DNA of 64,000 nt from Nocardioides zeae (GTDB lineage Bacteria; Actinomycetota; Actinomycetes; Propionibacteriales; Nocardioidaceae). The notes under the pieces were generated by a model. It made no database searches. It was not told the origin of the DNA and saw nothing but the letters and a program-made list of their open reading frames with translations. The stretch is from positions 62,001 through 126,000 of the forward strand of contig NZ_JAAGXA010000011.1 in the NCBI RefSeq assembly GCF_010686755.1, given 5' to 3'. A program made the translations under genes and the position numbers. The stretch's first letter is position 1; every line of letters starts with the position of its first letter. Of the stretch, positions 26,586 through 33,804 are shown piece by piece.

Positions 26586-26646
26586 GCTAGCTCAGTCGGC
26601 GCCTCCAGGCCACGGTCCCCCACAGGGAACCGTGGCCTTTCTGTTT
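26565..26646 (+). terminator. Attenuator: intrinsic terminator and competing helix upstream of whiB7
   Basis: Stem GGCCACGGT (26608-26616) with ACCGTGGCC (26629-26637), extended by a bulged 3-bp CCC/GGG, is followed by TTTCTGTTT (26638-26646), a good intrinsic terminator. The 8-mer GCCTGGAG (26565-26572), inside the last codons of the leader frame, can pair with CTCCAGGC (26603-26610), which includes the first bases of the terminator's 5' arm. The two structures are therefore mutually exclusive, and ribosome position in the leader could choose between them. Confidence 0.7.
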
Positions 26647-26684
26647 CCCGCCCACCCACGAAGGTCGACGAAGGAGGTGACGAC

Positions 26685-26999
26685 ATGACCGTCCACGAGC
26701 TGATGCCGCACCCGGACGTGGCGCTGACCGCGCTCCACGACGCGGCGGACCAGGTGGACCCGCGCTTGCTGCCGTGCCGCAACGGCGACGCCGAGCTCTG
26801 GTTCGCCGAGTCCCCGACCGACGTCGAGGCCGCCAAGGCCCTGTGCCAGGACTGCCCCGTGCGGGCGCTCTGCCTCGACGGCGCCCTGGAGCGCCGCGAG
26901 CCGTGGGGCGTCTGGGGAGGAGAGCTCTTCGCCCAGGGGGTGGTGATCCCCCGGAAGAGGCCCCGAGGACGGCCCCGGAAGAACCCGGTGGCCGCGTGA
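26685..26999 (+). CDS. whiB7: Redox-sensitive transcriptional regulator WhiB7
   Basis: The 104-residue Wbl protein has four Fe-S cysteines (Cys31, Cys54, Cys57, Cys63 in CQDCPVRALC), the turn EPWGVWGGE (72-80) and a C-terminal AT-hook (KRPRGRPRKN, RGRP at 94-97). The AT-hook distinguishes WhiB7 from other Wbl proteins. WhiB7 binds the primary sigma factor and AT-rich promoters to activate intrinsic antibiotic resistance genes in response to ribosome-targeting drugs. The Shine-Dalgarno AAGGAGGTGA (26671-26680) is a full anti-16S match. Expression is likely controlled by its own promoter and leader attenuator. Confidence 0.95.
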   Translation: MTVHELMPHPDVALTALHDAADQVDPRLLPCRNGDAELWFAESPTDVEAAKALCQDCPVRALCLDGALERREPWGVWGGELFAQGVVIPRKRPRGRPRKNPVAA

Positions 27000-27109
27000 G
27001 CCCGCCAGGAGGAGTCCGGACCCGTCCGCACGACCGAGCAGCACCCACCGCAGCACCTACCGCACCACCCCGTCCCGCACGACCCGACCAGACGTCCCAG
27101 GAGGACCCG

Positions 27110-27181
27110 ATGGAGCTCATCCGACCGCTGATCGACCGGCCCCGCGCCGTGGCCACCGCCTTCGGAGCAGTGACCGCGTGA
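27110..27181 (+). CDS. Possible small protein (23 aa) downstream of whiB7
   Basis: ATG 27110 is preceded by a strong CAGGAGG, 7 nt before the ATG. The frame (MELIRPLIDRPRAVATAFGAVTA) ends at TGA 27179-27181, which overlaps the next start as GTGA. The stop-start coupling and good ribosome binding site suggest it is translated. No homology is recognised. It may simply couple translation to the next small gene. Confidence 0.5.
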   Translation: MELIRPLIDRPRAVATAFGAVTA

Positions 27182-27396
27182 CCACCCCGACCCCCACCTC
27201 CGTCACCACCAGCCAGAACAGGAACGCCGAGATGCAACTTCTCAACGAAGAATTGGCCCGGGCACAGTCAGCCGAGCTGCTCCGCGAGGCGGAGCAGCGC
27301 CACCAGGTGCAGCGACTCCTCGCCGCGCGTCGCCTCAGCCTCCGGGCCGAGGCCGCCGCGCAGCAGGTGCGCCTGAAGCTCGCGCGCTCGCTCTGA
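27178..27396 (+). CDS. Small helical coiled-coil protein
   Basis: The 72-residue frame is coupled (GTGA) to the 23-aa frame. From MQLLNEELARAQSAELLREAEQ onward it is one long amphipathic, Arg/Gln/Leu-rich helix. ATG 27232 with AGGA 8 nt upstream is an alternative start, giving 54 residues that contain only the helix. Function is unknown. Its position after whiB7 suggests part of the same transcript. Convergent with the next gene. Confidence 0.6.
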   Translation: MTTPTPTSVTTSQNRNAEMQLLNEELARAQSAELLREAEQRHQVQRLLAARRLSLRAEAAAQQVRLKLARSL

Positions 27397-27447
27397 CGCG
27401 TCGGCCCCGGACCGAGGGGGCCGTGCGCCCGAGCACCCGATCACCAC

Positions 27448-27483
27448 GACGGACCCGTCGGGCATCAGCCCGGCGGGTCCGTC
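27448..27483. terminator. Strong hairpin between convergent genes
   Basis: Arms GACGGACCCG (27448-27457) and CGGGTCCGTC (27474-27483) pair perfectly, with further inner pairing of TCGGGC and GCCCGG. It covers the stop codon of the minus-strand gene. There is no clear T-tract, so termination is inferred. Confidence 0.5.
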
Positions 27484-28412
27484 CCGTCCTGCCAGGAACA
27501 CCCGCACCACGGATGGCGTGGCCACGCCCGCACCTCGTCGGGATCGTCGGGGAAGACCTCCACCGTCGCCGACCAGGTCAGCGGGACGCCGCCGTCGACG
27601 TACCGCACCACGTCCCGGGCCGCCACCGCAGCCCCGAGCGCCAGCCCGACCGGGTCCACCGGCGGTGGCAGCACGCCGGGCGGTGATCCCGTCGACTGGG
27701 CCAGCACCACCGGGTGCTGGGGATCCTCCTCCCGGAGCGCCGCGTCGATGCAGCGGAGGCACGCGGTGGTCCCGGCCGCCACGAACGGCCCGACCCGCAC
27801 CCGGTCGGGCAGCACCGCGAGCCACAGGTGGTCACGGCCCGCACGCACGAGCGCGTCCGACGCGGCGCGGTCGGGCTCCCCGACCGTCACGACCACCGCC
27901 ACGGCTCCTGCCGCGCCGTCCGTCGGGGACAGCGCCGCGCCGTCGGTCGTGCACGTCACCAGGGCCCGGCGCAGCAGGCCGACGAGCGGTCCCACGTCCA
28001 CCTCGCCGTCCACCGCCACCTCGACCGCCACGCCGTGCCGTCGCCGCGCCTCGGCGCGAGCCGCACCCTGGTCGGGGTCGGCGGCGAGCACGGCCGCGAC
28101 GCCGGCGGCTCCACCGGCGACGGTCCGGTCGGCCGCCTGGGCTGCGGCCAGGGCGCTCGTCGCGTCGACCACGAGGGCGCCGCGCCGCAGCCGTTCGTCG
28201 GCCAGTCGGACCCGGGCCGACCAGGACGTCGCCGGCCCGAGCAGGTCCTCCGGGTCGGTGCCGTTGCGTCGAGCGGCGAGCAGGCGTCGTACGTCTCCGG
28301 CGTCCGGCACGGTCGTCGCTGCCGCGCCCGGGAACCCCACCTGCAGGAGGCCGTCGGTGCGGCGCGCGACGTGGGCCCCGGGCCGCAGGAGCATCGGTCG
28401 CGAGGAGTGCAT
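27465..28412 (-). CDS. ThiF-like / TOMM leader-binding-type protein, stand-alone
   Basis: The 315-residue protein resembles the E1-like partners annotated as TOMM precursor leader peptide-binding or cyclodehydratase proteins. It has an N-terminal winged-helix-like region (VARRTDGLLQVGF ... VRRLLAARRNGTD), a middle Rossmann-like region without a clear nucleotide motif, and zinc-ligand pairs CLRC and WCGC near the C-terminus. No YcaO partner, precursor peptide or dehydrogenase lies nearby, so a RiPP role is doubtful. ATG 28412 follows AGGG by 8 nt. It is recalled as a conserved neighbour of uvrD2/whiB7 in actinobacteria. Confidence 0.6.
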   Translation of the reverse strand: MHSSRPMLLRPGAHVARRTDGLLQVGFPGAAATTVPDAGDVRRLLAARRNGTDPEDLLGPATSWSARVRLADERLRRGALVVDATSALAAAQAADRTVAGGAAGVAAVLAADPDQGAARAEARRRHGVAVEVAVDGEVDVGPLVGLLRRALVTCTTDGAALSPTDGAAGAVAVVVTVGEPDRAASDALVRAGRDHLWLAVLPDRVRVGPFVAAGTTACLRCIDAALREEDPQHPVVLAQSTGSPPGVLPPPVDPVGLALGAAVAARDVVRYVDGGVPLTWSATVEVFPDDPDEVRAWPRHPWCGCSWQDGTDPPG

Positions 28413-28531
28413 GCGCGGCACCCTGGCACGATCGCCGCTCCGGCCGTCGCCGCTCGTCCACAGGCCCGGCCCTCGTCCACAGGCCCGTGGTGGGCGGTGT
28501 GGCCCGGGCGGGGATCGTCGGTGGGCGTCGC

Positions 28532-28537
28532 TAGCCT
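28532..28537 (+). promoter_or_regulatory. -10 element (TAGCCT) of a probable leaderless promoter
   Basis: The hexamer ends 6 nt before the ATG of the crotonase gene and no Shine-Dalgarno is present. Confidence 0.55.
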
Positions 28538-28543
28538 GCGTCC

Positions 28544-29350
28544 ATGACCAACCTCACCACCGAACGGCTTCCCCACCTCCGCATCGAGCGCCACGACGAC
28601 GGGGTGGTCGAGCTGGTGCTCGACAACCCCGACCAGCGCAACGCCATGTCGGCCGAGATGACGGCGTCGTGGGGCAGCGCGATCGACGGCCTGGTGGGCG
28701 ACCGCTCCGTGCGGGTCGTCGTGGTGCGCGGCGAGGGGTCGGCGTTCTGCTCGGGCGGCGACACCTCGTGGATCGCCTCGGAGCCCGACGCGTCGGTGGA
28801 CCGGCTGCGAGCGCGGATGCTGCCGTTCTACCGCACGTGGCTCTCGGTGCGGAGGCTCGAGGTGCCGACGATCGCGGCGCTCAACGGCCCGGCGATCGGT
28901 GCGGGGCTGTGCATCGCGCTCGCCTGCGACATCAGGTACGCCGCGCGTGGCGCCAAGCTCGGCGTGCCGTTCGTCGGCCTCGGCATGCACCCCGGGATGG
29001 CGACGAGCTACCTGCTGCCCGACGTCGTCGGCCCGGCCCACGCCCGCGACCTGGTCCTCACCGGTCGGCTCGTGCGGGACGAGGAGGCGGTGGCCCTCGG
29101 GCTCGCGTCCCGGGTGATCGACCCGGAGGTGTTCCTCGACGAGGTGCGCGCCGCGGCCCACGGCATCGCGGCGACCGCGCCCCAGCCGAGCCGACTGGCG
29201 ACGTTGGCGCTCCGCTCGCGTCACCACGACCTCGAGGCGGCCCTGCAGTGGGAGGCGATGGCGCAGCCGATCACGCTGGCGACGGAGGACCTCCAGGAGG
29301 GCATCGCGGCCGCACGCGAGCGGCGGGTCCCCCAGTTCCGGGACCGTTGA
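28544..29350 (+). CDS. Enoyl-CoA hydratase/isomerase (crotonase) family protein
   Basis: The 268-residue crotonase-fold protein has the oxyanion-hole segments GSAFCSGGD and ALNGPAIGAGLCIALACDIRYAA, so acyl-CoA binding is likely. At the two catalytic Glu positions of enoyl-CoA hydratase it has other residues: Phe in GVPFVGLGMHPG where PEI is usual, and Asp in ARDLVLTG where MEMVLTG has Glu. Hydratase activity is therefore uncertain, and isomerase, thioesterase-like or other crotonase chemistry is possible. It is monocistronic in appearance. Confidence 0.8.
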   Translation: MTNLTTERLPHLRIERHDDGVVELVLDNPDQRNAMSAEMTASWGSAIDGLVGDRSVRVVVVRGEGSAFCSGGDTSWIASEPDASVDRLRARMLPFYRTWLSVRRLEVPTIAALNGPAIGAGLCIALACDIRYAARGAKLGVPFVGLGMHPGMATSYLLPDVVGPAHARDLVLTGRLVRDEEAVALGLASRVIDPEVFLDEVRAAAHGIAATAPQPSRLATLALRSRHHDLEAALQWEAMAQPITLATEDLQEGIAAARERRVPQFRDR

Positions 29351-29589
29351 GGCCCGGGGACGAGCGAGACCCCCGGTGCCCGCGCCACCGGCCTTCCCCT
29401 TGCCTGTGGCACGAGCGCCCGGGGGCCTCGTCCCCGTCAACGCTAGGGGCTCCGACGGCCGGGGTCAACGCCCCGTCCACCGGAGGTGCCGCCGGTCTTC
29501 TCCACCGCTGTGGATGAACCTGTGGACGACGTGTGGAACGGTGTGTGGAGATCCGTCAGGATCGGTGGACGAGCTGGGGAGGAGCGGTC
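29351..29589. other. Intergenic region with a long-range inverted repeat
   Basis: CGGGGACGAG (29355-29364) is the exact reverse complement of CTCGTCCCCG (29427-29436), with further CCCCCGG/CCGGGGG pairing inside. It may terminate the crotonase transcript. The rest shows only the GGGGAGGAG ribosome binding site of the next gene. Confidence 0.4.
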
Positions 29590-30648
29590 ATGACGGAGGC
29601 GTACGACGCGGGTCCGGTCGCAGCGCTGCGCCGCATCGCCTTCCTGCTGGAGCGGGCGCGGGAGGACACCTACAAGGTGAAGGCCTACCGCGCGGCTGCG
29701 GCCGCGGTGCTGCAGCTGGGCGACGACGAGCTGGGCCGACGCGTCGGCGACGGCACGCTCACCGAGCTCCCGGGGATCGGCGCCAGCACCGCGGCGGTGG
29801 TGACCGAGGCGGCGCGCGGGCGCCTGCCGCGACGCCTGGGTGACTTGGAGCATCGGCTCGGCGGTCCCCAGACGGCGGGCGGCCACGCCCTGCGCGCGGC
29901 GCTCCGCGGCGACCTGCACTCCCACTCCGACTGGTCGGACGGCGGGTCGCCGATCGAGGAGATGGCGATGACCGCGATGGAGCTCGGCCACGACTACCTG
30001 GTGCTCACCGACCACTCGCCGCGCCTCAAGGTCGCGCGGGGGCTGAGCGCCTCCCGGCTCGCTCGGCAGCTCGAGGTCGTCGACGCGGTCAACGAGCACC
30101 TCGGCGGCGCCACCTCGGCGGCCCCGGAGGGGTTCCGCCTGCTCAAGGGCATCGAGGTGGACATCCTCGACGACGGGGGCCTCGACCAGTCCGACGAGAT
30201 GCTGGAGCAGCTCGACCTGCGGGTCGCGAGCGTGCACTCGAAGCTCCGGATGGACAGTCGGCCGATGACGCGCCGCATGGTCGCCGCGGTGCGCAACCCG
30301 TTCGTGAACGTGCTGGGGCACTGCACGGGTCGGCTGGTCACCGGCGGCCGGGGCACCCGGCCGCCGTCGACGTTCGATGCCGAGGAGGTGTTCGCCGCGT
30401 GCGTCGAGCACGACGTCGCCGTCGAGATCAACGCCCGGCCCGAGCGACGTGACCCGCCGACCGCGCTGCTCGAGCTCGCGCGGGACCTGGGCTGTCTCTT
30501 CTCGATCGACTCCGACGCACACGCTCCCGGCCAGCTCGACCTCCAGGTGCACGGGTGCGAGCGCGCCGAGGCGGCGGGCATCGACCCGGACCGCATCGTC
30601 AACACGTGGTCGCGCGATCGGCTGATCTCCTGGGCGCGGCCCCGGTGA
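29590..30648 (+). CDS. PHP-domain metal-dependent phosphoesterase with HhH/PolX-like N-terminus
   Basis: The 352-residue protein has an N-terminal helical domain with a helix-hairpin-helix (LTELPGIGASTAAVV). The PHP domain follows: DLHSHSDWSDG (first metal motif), VLTDHSP (second), a Glu in LLKGIEVDIL, ASVHSKLRM, and the terminal SIDSDAHAP. This is the C-terminal half of bacterial PolX without its polymerase palm, a stand-alone type common in actinobacteria. It probably hydrolyses a phosphoester, and the substrate is unknown. ATG 29590 follows GGGGAGGAG. Confidence 0.8.
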   Translation: MTEAYDAGPVAALRRIAFLLERAREDTYKVKAYRAAAAAVLQLGDDELGRRVGDGTLTELPGIGASTAAVVTEAARGRLPRRLGDLEHRLGGPQTAGGHALRAALRGDLHSHSDWSDGGSPIEEMAMTAMELGHDYLVLTDHSPRLKVARGLSASRLARQLEVVDAVNEHLGGATSAAPEGFRLLKGIEVDILDDGGLDQSDEMLEQLDLRVASVHSKLRMDSRPMTRRMVAAVRNPFVNVLGHCTGRLVTGGRGTRPPSTFDAEEVFAACVEHDVAVEINARPERRDPPTALLELARDLGCLFSIDSDAHAPGQLDLQVHGCERAEAAGIDPDRIVNTWSRDRLISWARPR

Positions 30649-30653
30649 GGCGC

Positions 30654-30659
30654 TAGCGT
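30654..30659 (+). promoter_or_regulatory. -10 element (TAGCGT) of a probable leaderless promoter
   Basis: It lies 6 nt before the ATG of the following metallopeptidase gene and overlaps the tail of the PHP gene's 3' region. Confidence 0.5.
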
Positions 30660-30665
30660 CGGCCC

Positions 30666-31262
30666 ATGGCGCGTGGGGCGGGTGACGGGGAGGCCGAGGG
30701 ACCGGCCACCGCGGACGGCCCTGCCCCCGAGGTCGAGGTGCGACGCTCGCGTCGCCGCCGGCGCACCGTCTCGGCGTACCGGCAGGACGGCCGCGTGATC
30801 GTGCTCGTGCCCGCGTCGCTCTCGGCGCGGGAGGTCGACCGCTGGGTCGTCGAGATGGTCGGGCGGCTCGACCGGGCCGACGAGCGTCGACGCCCGACGG
30901 AAGACGCGCTGATGGCGCGAGCCACGCGGTTGAGCGACCGCTACCTGGGCGGCCTCGCCCGGCCGACGTCGGTGCGGTGGGTCGACAACCAGAACTCGCG
31001 CTGGGGCTCGTGCACGCCCGGCGACGGCACCATCAGGCTCTCGACGCGCCTGCGGGGGATGCCCGCGTGGGTGGTGGACTACGTGCTGGTGCACGAGCTC
31101 GCCCACCTGCTGGTGCCCGGCCACGACGCCGACTTCTGGGCCTGGGTGGCCCACTACCCGCAGGCCGAGCGTGCCCGGGGTTACCTGCTCGGCTGGTCGG
31201 CGGCGAGCAACGTGGAGCCCCCGGAAGACCCCGAGGACCCCGAGGACCCCGACGACCTCTGA
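30666..31262 (+). CDS. YgjP/DUF45-type M48-like zinc metallopeptidase
   Basis: The 198-residue protein has the core WVDNQNSRWGSCTPGDGTIRLSTRL ahead of the zinc motif VHELAHLLVPGHDADFW (HELAH plus a downstream His). It matches the WGSC-plus-HExxH signature of the YgjP family. The N-terminus is basic (RRSRRRRRTV). The C-terminal tail is a run of 9-bp repeats encoding EDPEDPEDPDD. The last 82 bp overlap the convergent Nudix gene. Confidence 0.82.
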   Translation: MARGAGDGEAEGPATADGPAPEVEVRRSRRRRRTVSAYRQDGRVIVLVPASLSAREVDRWVVEMVGRLDRADERRRPTEDALMARATRLSDRYLGGLARPTSVRWVDNQNSRWGSCTPGDGTIRLSTRLRGMPAWVVDYVLVHELAHLLVPGHDADFWAWVAHYPQAERARGYLLGWSAASNVEPPEDPEDPEDPDDL

Positions 31263-31822
31263 TCGAGGCGGGCGCGGGCCAGCGCGACGGCCGCGACCAG
31301 CTCGGGCTCGGGCTCGGGGAGCGCGTCGACCGGCCACCAGCGCACGTCGAGCGACTCCTCGCTGACCGCGGGGTCGACGCGGGCGTCGGCCACTACGAGG
31401 TAGCGCACGTCGAGGTGGTGCACGACCTGACCCTCGTCGAGGCCCGCGGGCCGGCAGAACGGCACCGGGTGGGGGGAGAGCTGCACGGGTGACGGGTCGA
31501 TGCGGAGGCGGTCGGCTGCGATGCCGGACTCCTCCACGGCCTCGCGGTACGCCGCCCCCGCGAGCGTCGCGTCGGACTCCTCGCAGTGTCCGCCCAGCTG
31601 GAACCACAGGCCCGCCTTGGCGTGCAGCGTCAGCAGCACGTGGTCACCGGACGCGTCGAGCACGACGGCACTCGCGGTCAGGTGGTCGGGCACGCTCCGC
31701 CGCAGCACCCCGTCCGCACGGGCGTCGAGGTGCGCGACGTACCGGCGGCGCAGCCGCTCCTGGTCGGCGTCGGGCGCACGCCAGCCGGCGAGGGCCGCGC
31801 GCGCGTCGGCGTGGAGGCTCAC
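31181..31822 (-). CDS. Nudix hydrolase
   Basis: The 213-residue protein has a Nudix box GHCEESDATLAGAAYREAVEESGI. The REAVEE core is intact, but the Glu expected seven positions into the box is Asp. TASAVVLDASGDHVLLTLH forms the preceding strand. It probably hydrolyses a nucleoside-diphosphate derivative or is a housekeeping MutT-like enzyme. GTG 31822 overlaps the stop of the upstream metalloprotease gene (GTGA), so translation is coupled. Its C-terminal tail (SSGSSGSSGSSGG) is the antisense of the acidic repeats of the convergent gene. Confidence 0.8.
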   Translation of the reverse strand: MSLHADARAALAGWRAPDADQERLRRRYVAHLDARADGVLRRSVPDHLTASAVVLDASGDHVLLTLHAKAGLWFQLGGHCEESDATLAGAAYREAVEESGIAADRLRIDPSPVQLSPHPVPFCRPAGLDEGQVVHHLDVRYLVVADARVDPAVSEESLDVRWWPVDALPEPEPELVAAVALARARLDQRSSGSSGSSGSSGGSTLLAADQPSR

Positions 31823-33210
31823 GCCCGGTCGTCGGGTGAACCGGGGGAGTCCTCGCCGTCGCCCTTCTCGCCCCCGTCGAGGAGGTCGCGGAGGGCGGCG
31901 TCGAAGTCCTCGTCGCTGCTCGTGCCGAGCTCGTCGGTGGTGAGCGCGTCCTCGCGGAAGCCCAGCGGGTCGTCGAGGTCGGCGGCGGTGGGGAGCAGGT
32001 GAGGGTGCATCCAGACGCCGTCGCGTCCCTCGGCTCCCTGGCGCTGGCGCAACGAGCCCCACAGGGTGGACGCGTCGCGCAGGCGGCGCGGGCGCAGCTC
32101 GAGTCCGACGAGGGTCGCGAAGGTCTGCTCAGCCGGACCGCCGCTGGCGCGGCGGCGGCGCACGGCCTCGGCGAGCTTCGTCGCCGACGGCATGCGGTCG
32201 GCGGTCGCCTGGCCGACCACCTCGTCGACCCAGCCCTCGACCAGGGCGAGGGTCACCTCGAGGCGCTCGAGCGCCGCTTTCTGGGCGGGGGAGGCCTCGA
32301 TCTCGAAGAGCCCGCCCTCCATGGCCTGCTGGAGGTCGGCGAGGTTGGACGGGTCGATGTTGCCGAGCTGGCCCTGCAGGCGCTCCTGGATGGCGCCCAT
32401 GTCGATGTCGATGCCGCGGGCGTAGTCGGCCACGGCGCCGACGAGGTGGTCCCGGAGCCACGGCACGTGCGCGAAGAGGCGCTGGTGGGCGGCCTCGCGC
32501 AGCGCGAGGTAGAGGAGCACGTCGCCGGCGGGCACGTCGAGCCCCTCGGCGAAGGCGGCGATGTTGGCCGGCACGAGCGCGGCCTTGCCGGTCGGGCCCA
32601 GGGGAAGACCGATGTCGGAGGCGCTCAGCACCTCGCCGGCGAGGGCGCCGACGCCCTGCCCGATCTGCGACGCGAGCATCGCGCCGGTCGCACGGCCCAT
32701 CATCTCGACGAGGGGACCGCCCATGGCCTTGGCCTGCTCCGGGAGGGCGTCGCCGATGGATCCGACGGCCTGCGCCGCCATCGGCTCGACCAGGACCTTC
32801 CAGACGTCGGTGGTGCCGACGACCCACTCGGCGCGGCTCCACGCCGCGGTCGAGGTGACCCCGCTGGAGAAGTCCGTGGTCGCGTCGAGCCACAGGTCCG
32901 CGAGCCGCACGGCGTCGTCGACCGCGGCCTGCTGGGCCGTGGTGGTCGACGGGTCCGGGGACGCGGCGACCTGCTTGCGCGCGATGTCGGTGGCGAGGTT
33001 CCAGTTCAGCGGCCCGTCGTGCGGCTGCATGAAGGCCTGCATCTGCTGCATGATCGCGGACAGGTCGGGCATCCCACCGGCGCCACCGGCGCCGCCCAGG
33101 AGCCCCCCGAGCCCGCCGGCGGAGAAGATCTGCTCGAACGGCGTGCCGCGGAAGGGGTTCTGGTCGTCGCCGGGCTGCTCGCCGTGGGGATCTCCGGGCT
33201 TGTCGTCCAT
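31819..33210 (-). CDS. Zinc-dependent metalloprotease, DUF2342/zincin_2 family
   Basis: The 463-residue protein has a Gly-rich N-terminal part with QIFSAGGLGGLLGG, then a helical core and a zincin-like helix LREAAHQRLFAHVPWLRDHL. The Glu239 and His242 pair corresponds to ExxH, with Arg replacing the first His of HExxH, as is usual in this family from memory. The family is actinobacterial and is encoded beside PDZ/Lon-like and UPF0182 genes in mycobacteria (Rv3195 region). The substrate is unknown. Divergent from moaE, and the ATG at 33210 is close to it. Confidence 0.8.
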   Translation of the reverse strand: MDDKPGDPHGEQPGDDQNPFRGTPFEQIFSAGGLGGLLGGAGGAGGMPDLSAIMQQMQAFMQPHDGPLNWNLATDIARKQVAASPDPSTTTAQQAAVDDAVRLADLWLDATTDFSSGVTSTAAWSRAEWVVGTTDVWKVLVEPMAAQAVGSIGDALPEQAKAMGGPLVEMMGRATGAMLASQIGQGVGALAGEVLSASDIGLPLGPTGKAALVPANIAAFAEGLDVPAGDVLLYLALREAAHQRLFAHVPWLRDHLVGAVADYARGIDIDMGAIQERLQGQLGNIDPSNLADLQQAMEGGLFEIEASPAQKAALERLEVTLALVEGWVDEVVGQATADRMPSATKLAEAVRRRRASGGPAEQTFATLVGLELRPRRLRDASTLWGSLRQRQGAEGRDGVWMHPHLLPTAADLDDPLGFREDALTTDELGTSSDEDFDAALRDLLDGGEKGDGEDSPGSPDDRA

Positions 33211-33264
33211 GGGTCCCACGGTACTCGTCGTCGCACAGCCGCCGCCCCGTCGATCCCGGATCGC

Positions 33265-33270
33265 TAGCAT
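33265..33270 (+). promoter_or_regulatory. -10 element (TAGCAT) of a probable leaderless promoter for moaE
   Basis: It ends 6 nt before GTG 33277, which favours that codon over the GTG at 33274. Confidence 0.5.
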
Positions 33271-33276
33271 CGGGTG

Positions 33277-33732
33277 GTGACCACTCCTGCCGCGCCCAGC
33301 GCGTCCCCGGGCGACGTCGTCCGCCTCGTCGCCGTGCAGGACACGGCCCTCTCGATCGACGAGGTGGTCGCCGCCCTCGACCACCCGGCGGCCGGCGGGG
33401 TCGACCTCTTCATCGGCCGGGTCCGCGACCACGACGGCGGGCAGGAGGTCGGCGCGCTGGAGTACACGGCCCACCCCGGCGCCCTCGCAGCGCTCCACGA
33501 GGTCGCCGCCGAGGTGGCCGCCGAGTTCGACGTGGAGGCGCTCGCCGTCGTCCACCGCACGGGCGCGCTCGAGGTGGGCGACCTGGCCGTCGTGCTCGGC
33601 ACCGCGGCGGCGCACCGCGGGGTCGCCTTCGACGCCACGCGCGCGCTCATCGACCGCCTCAAGGCCCGGGTGCCGATCTGGAAGCACCAGCGCTACGCCG
33701 ACGGCTCCGACTCCTGGGTCGGCACCCCCTGA
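33277..33732 (+). CDS. moaE: Molybdopterin synthase catalytic subunit MoaE
   Basis: The 151-residue protein has the MoaE core: VDLFIGRVRDHDGGQEVGALEYTAHPGAL, VVHRTGALEVGDLAVVLGTAAAHR and RVPIWKHQ, where the Lys is the conserved active-site residue. It joins with MoaD to insert dithiolene sulfur into precursor Z. No moaD or other molybdenum cofactor gene is within the window. Confidence 0.88.
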   Translation: MTTPAAPSASPGDVVRLVAVQDTALSIDEVVAALDHPAAGGVDLFIGRVRDHDGGQEVGALEYTAHPGALAALHEVAAEVAAEFDVEALAVVHRTGALEVGDLAVVLGTAAAHRGVAFDATRALIDRLKARVPIWKHQRYADGSDSWVGTP

Positions 33733-33792
33733 CCGTCGCCCGGTGCTCCCACCGGTACGGCGCGGGTCCGCCGCGGGGCGTGGGCCGCGGCG

Positions 33793-33798
33793 TACGCT
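33793..33798 (+). promoter_or_regulatory. -10 element (TACGCT) of a probable leaderless promoter
   Basis: Exactly 6 nt separate it from the GTG of the small membrane protein gene. Confidence 0.45.
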
Positions 33799-33804
33799 CC
33801 CGGC

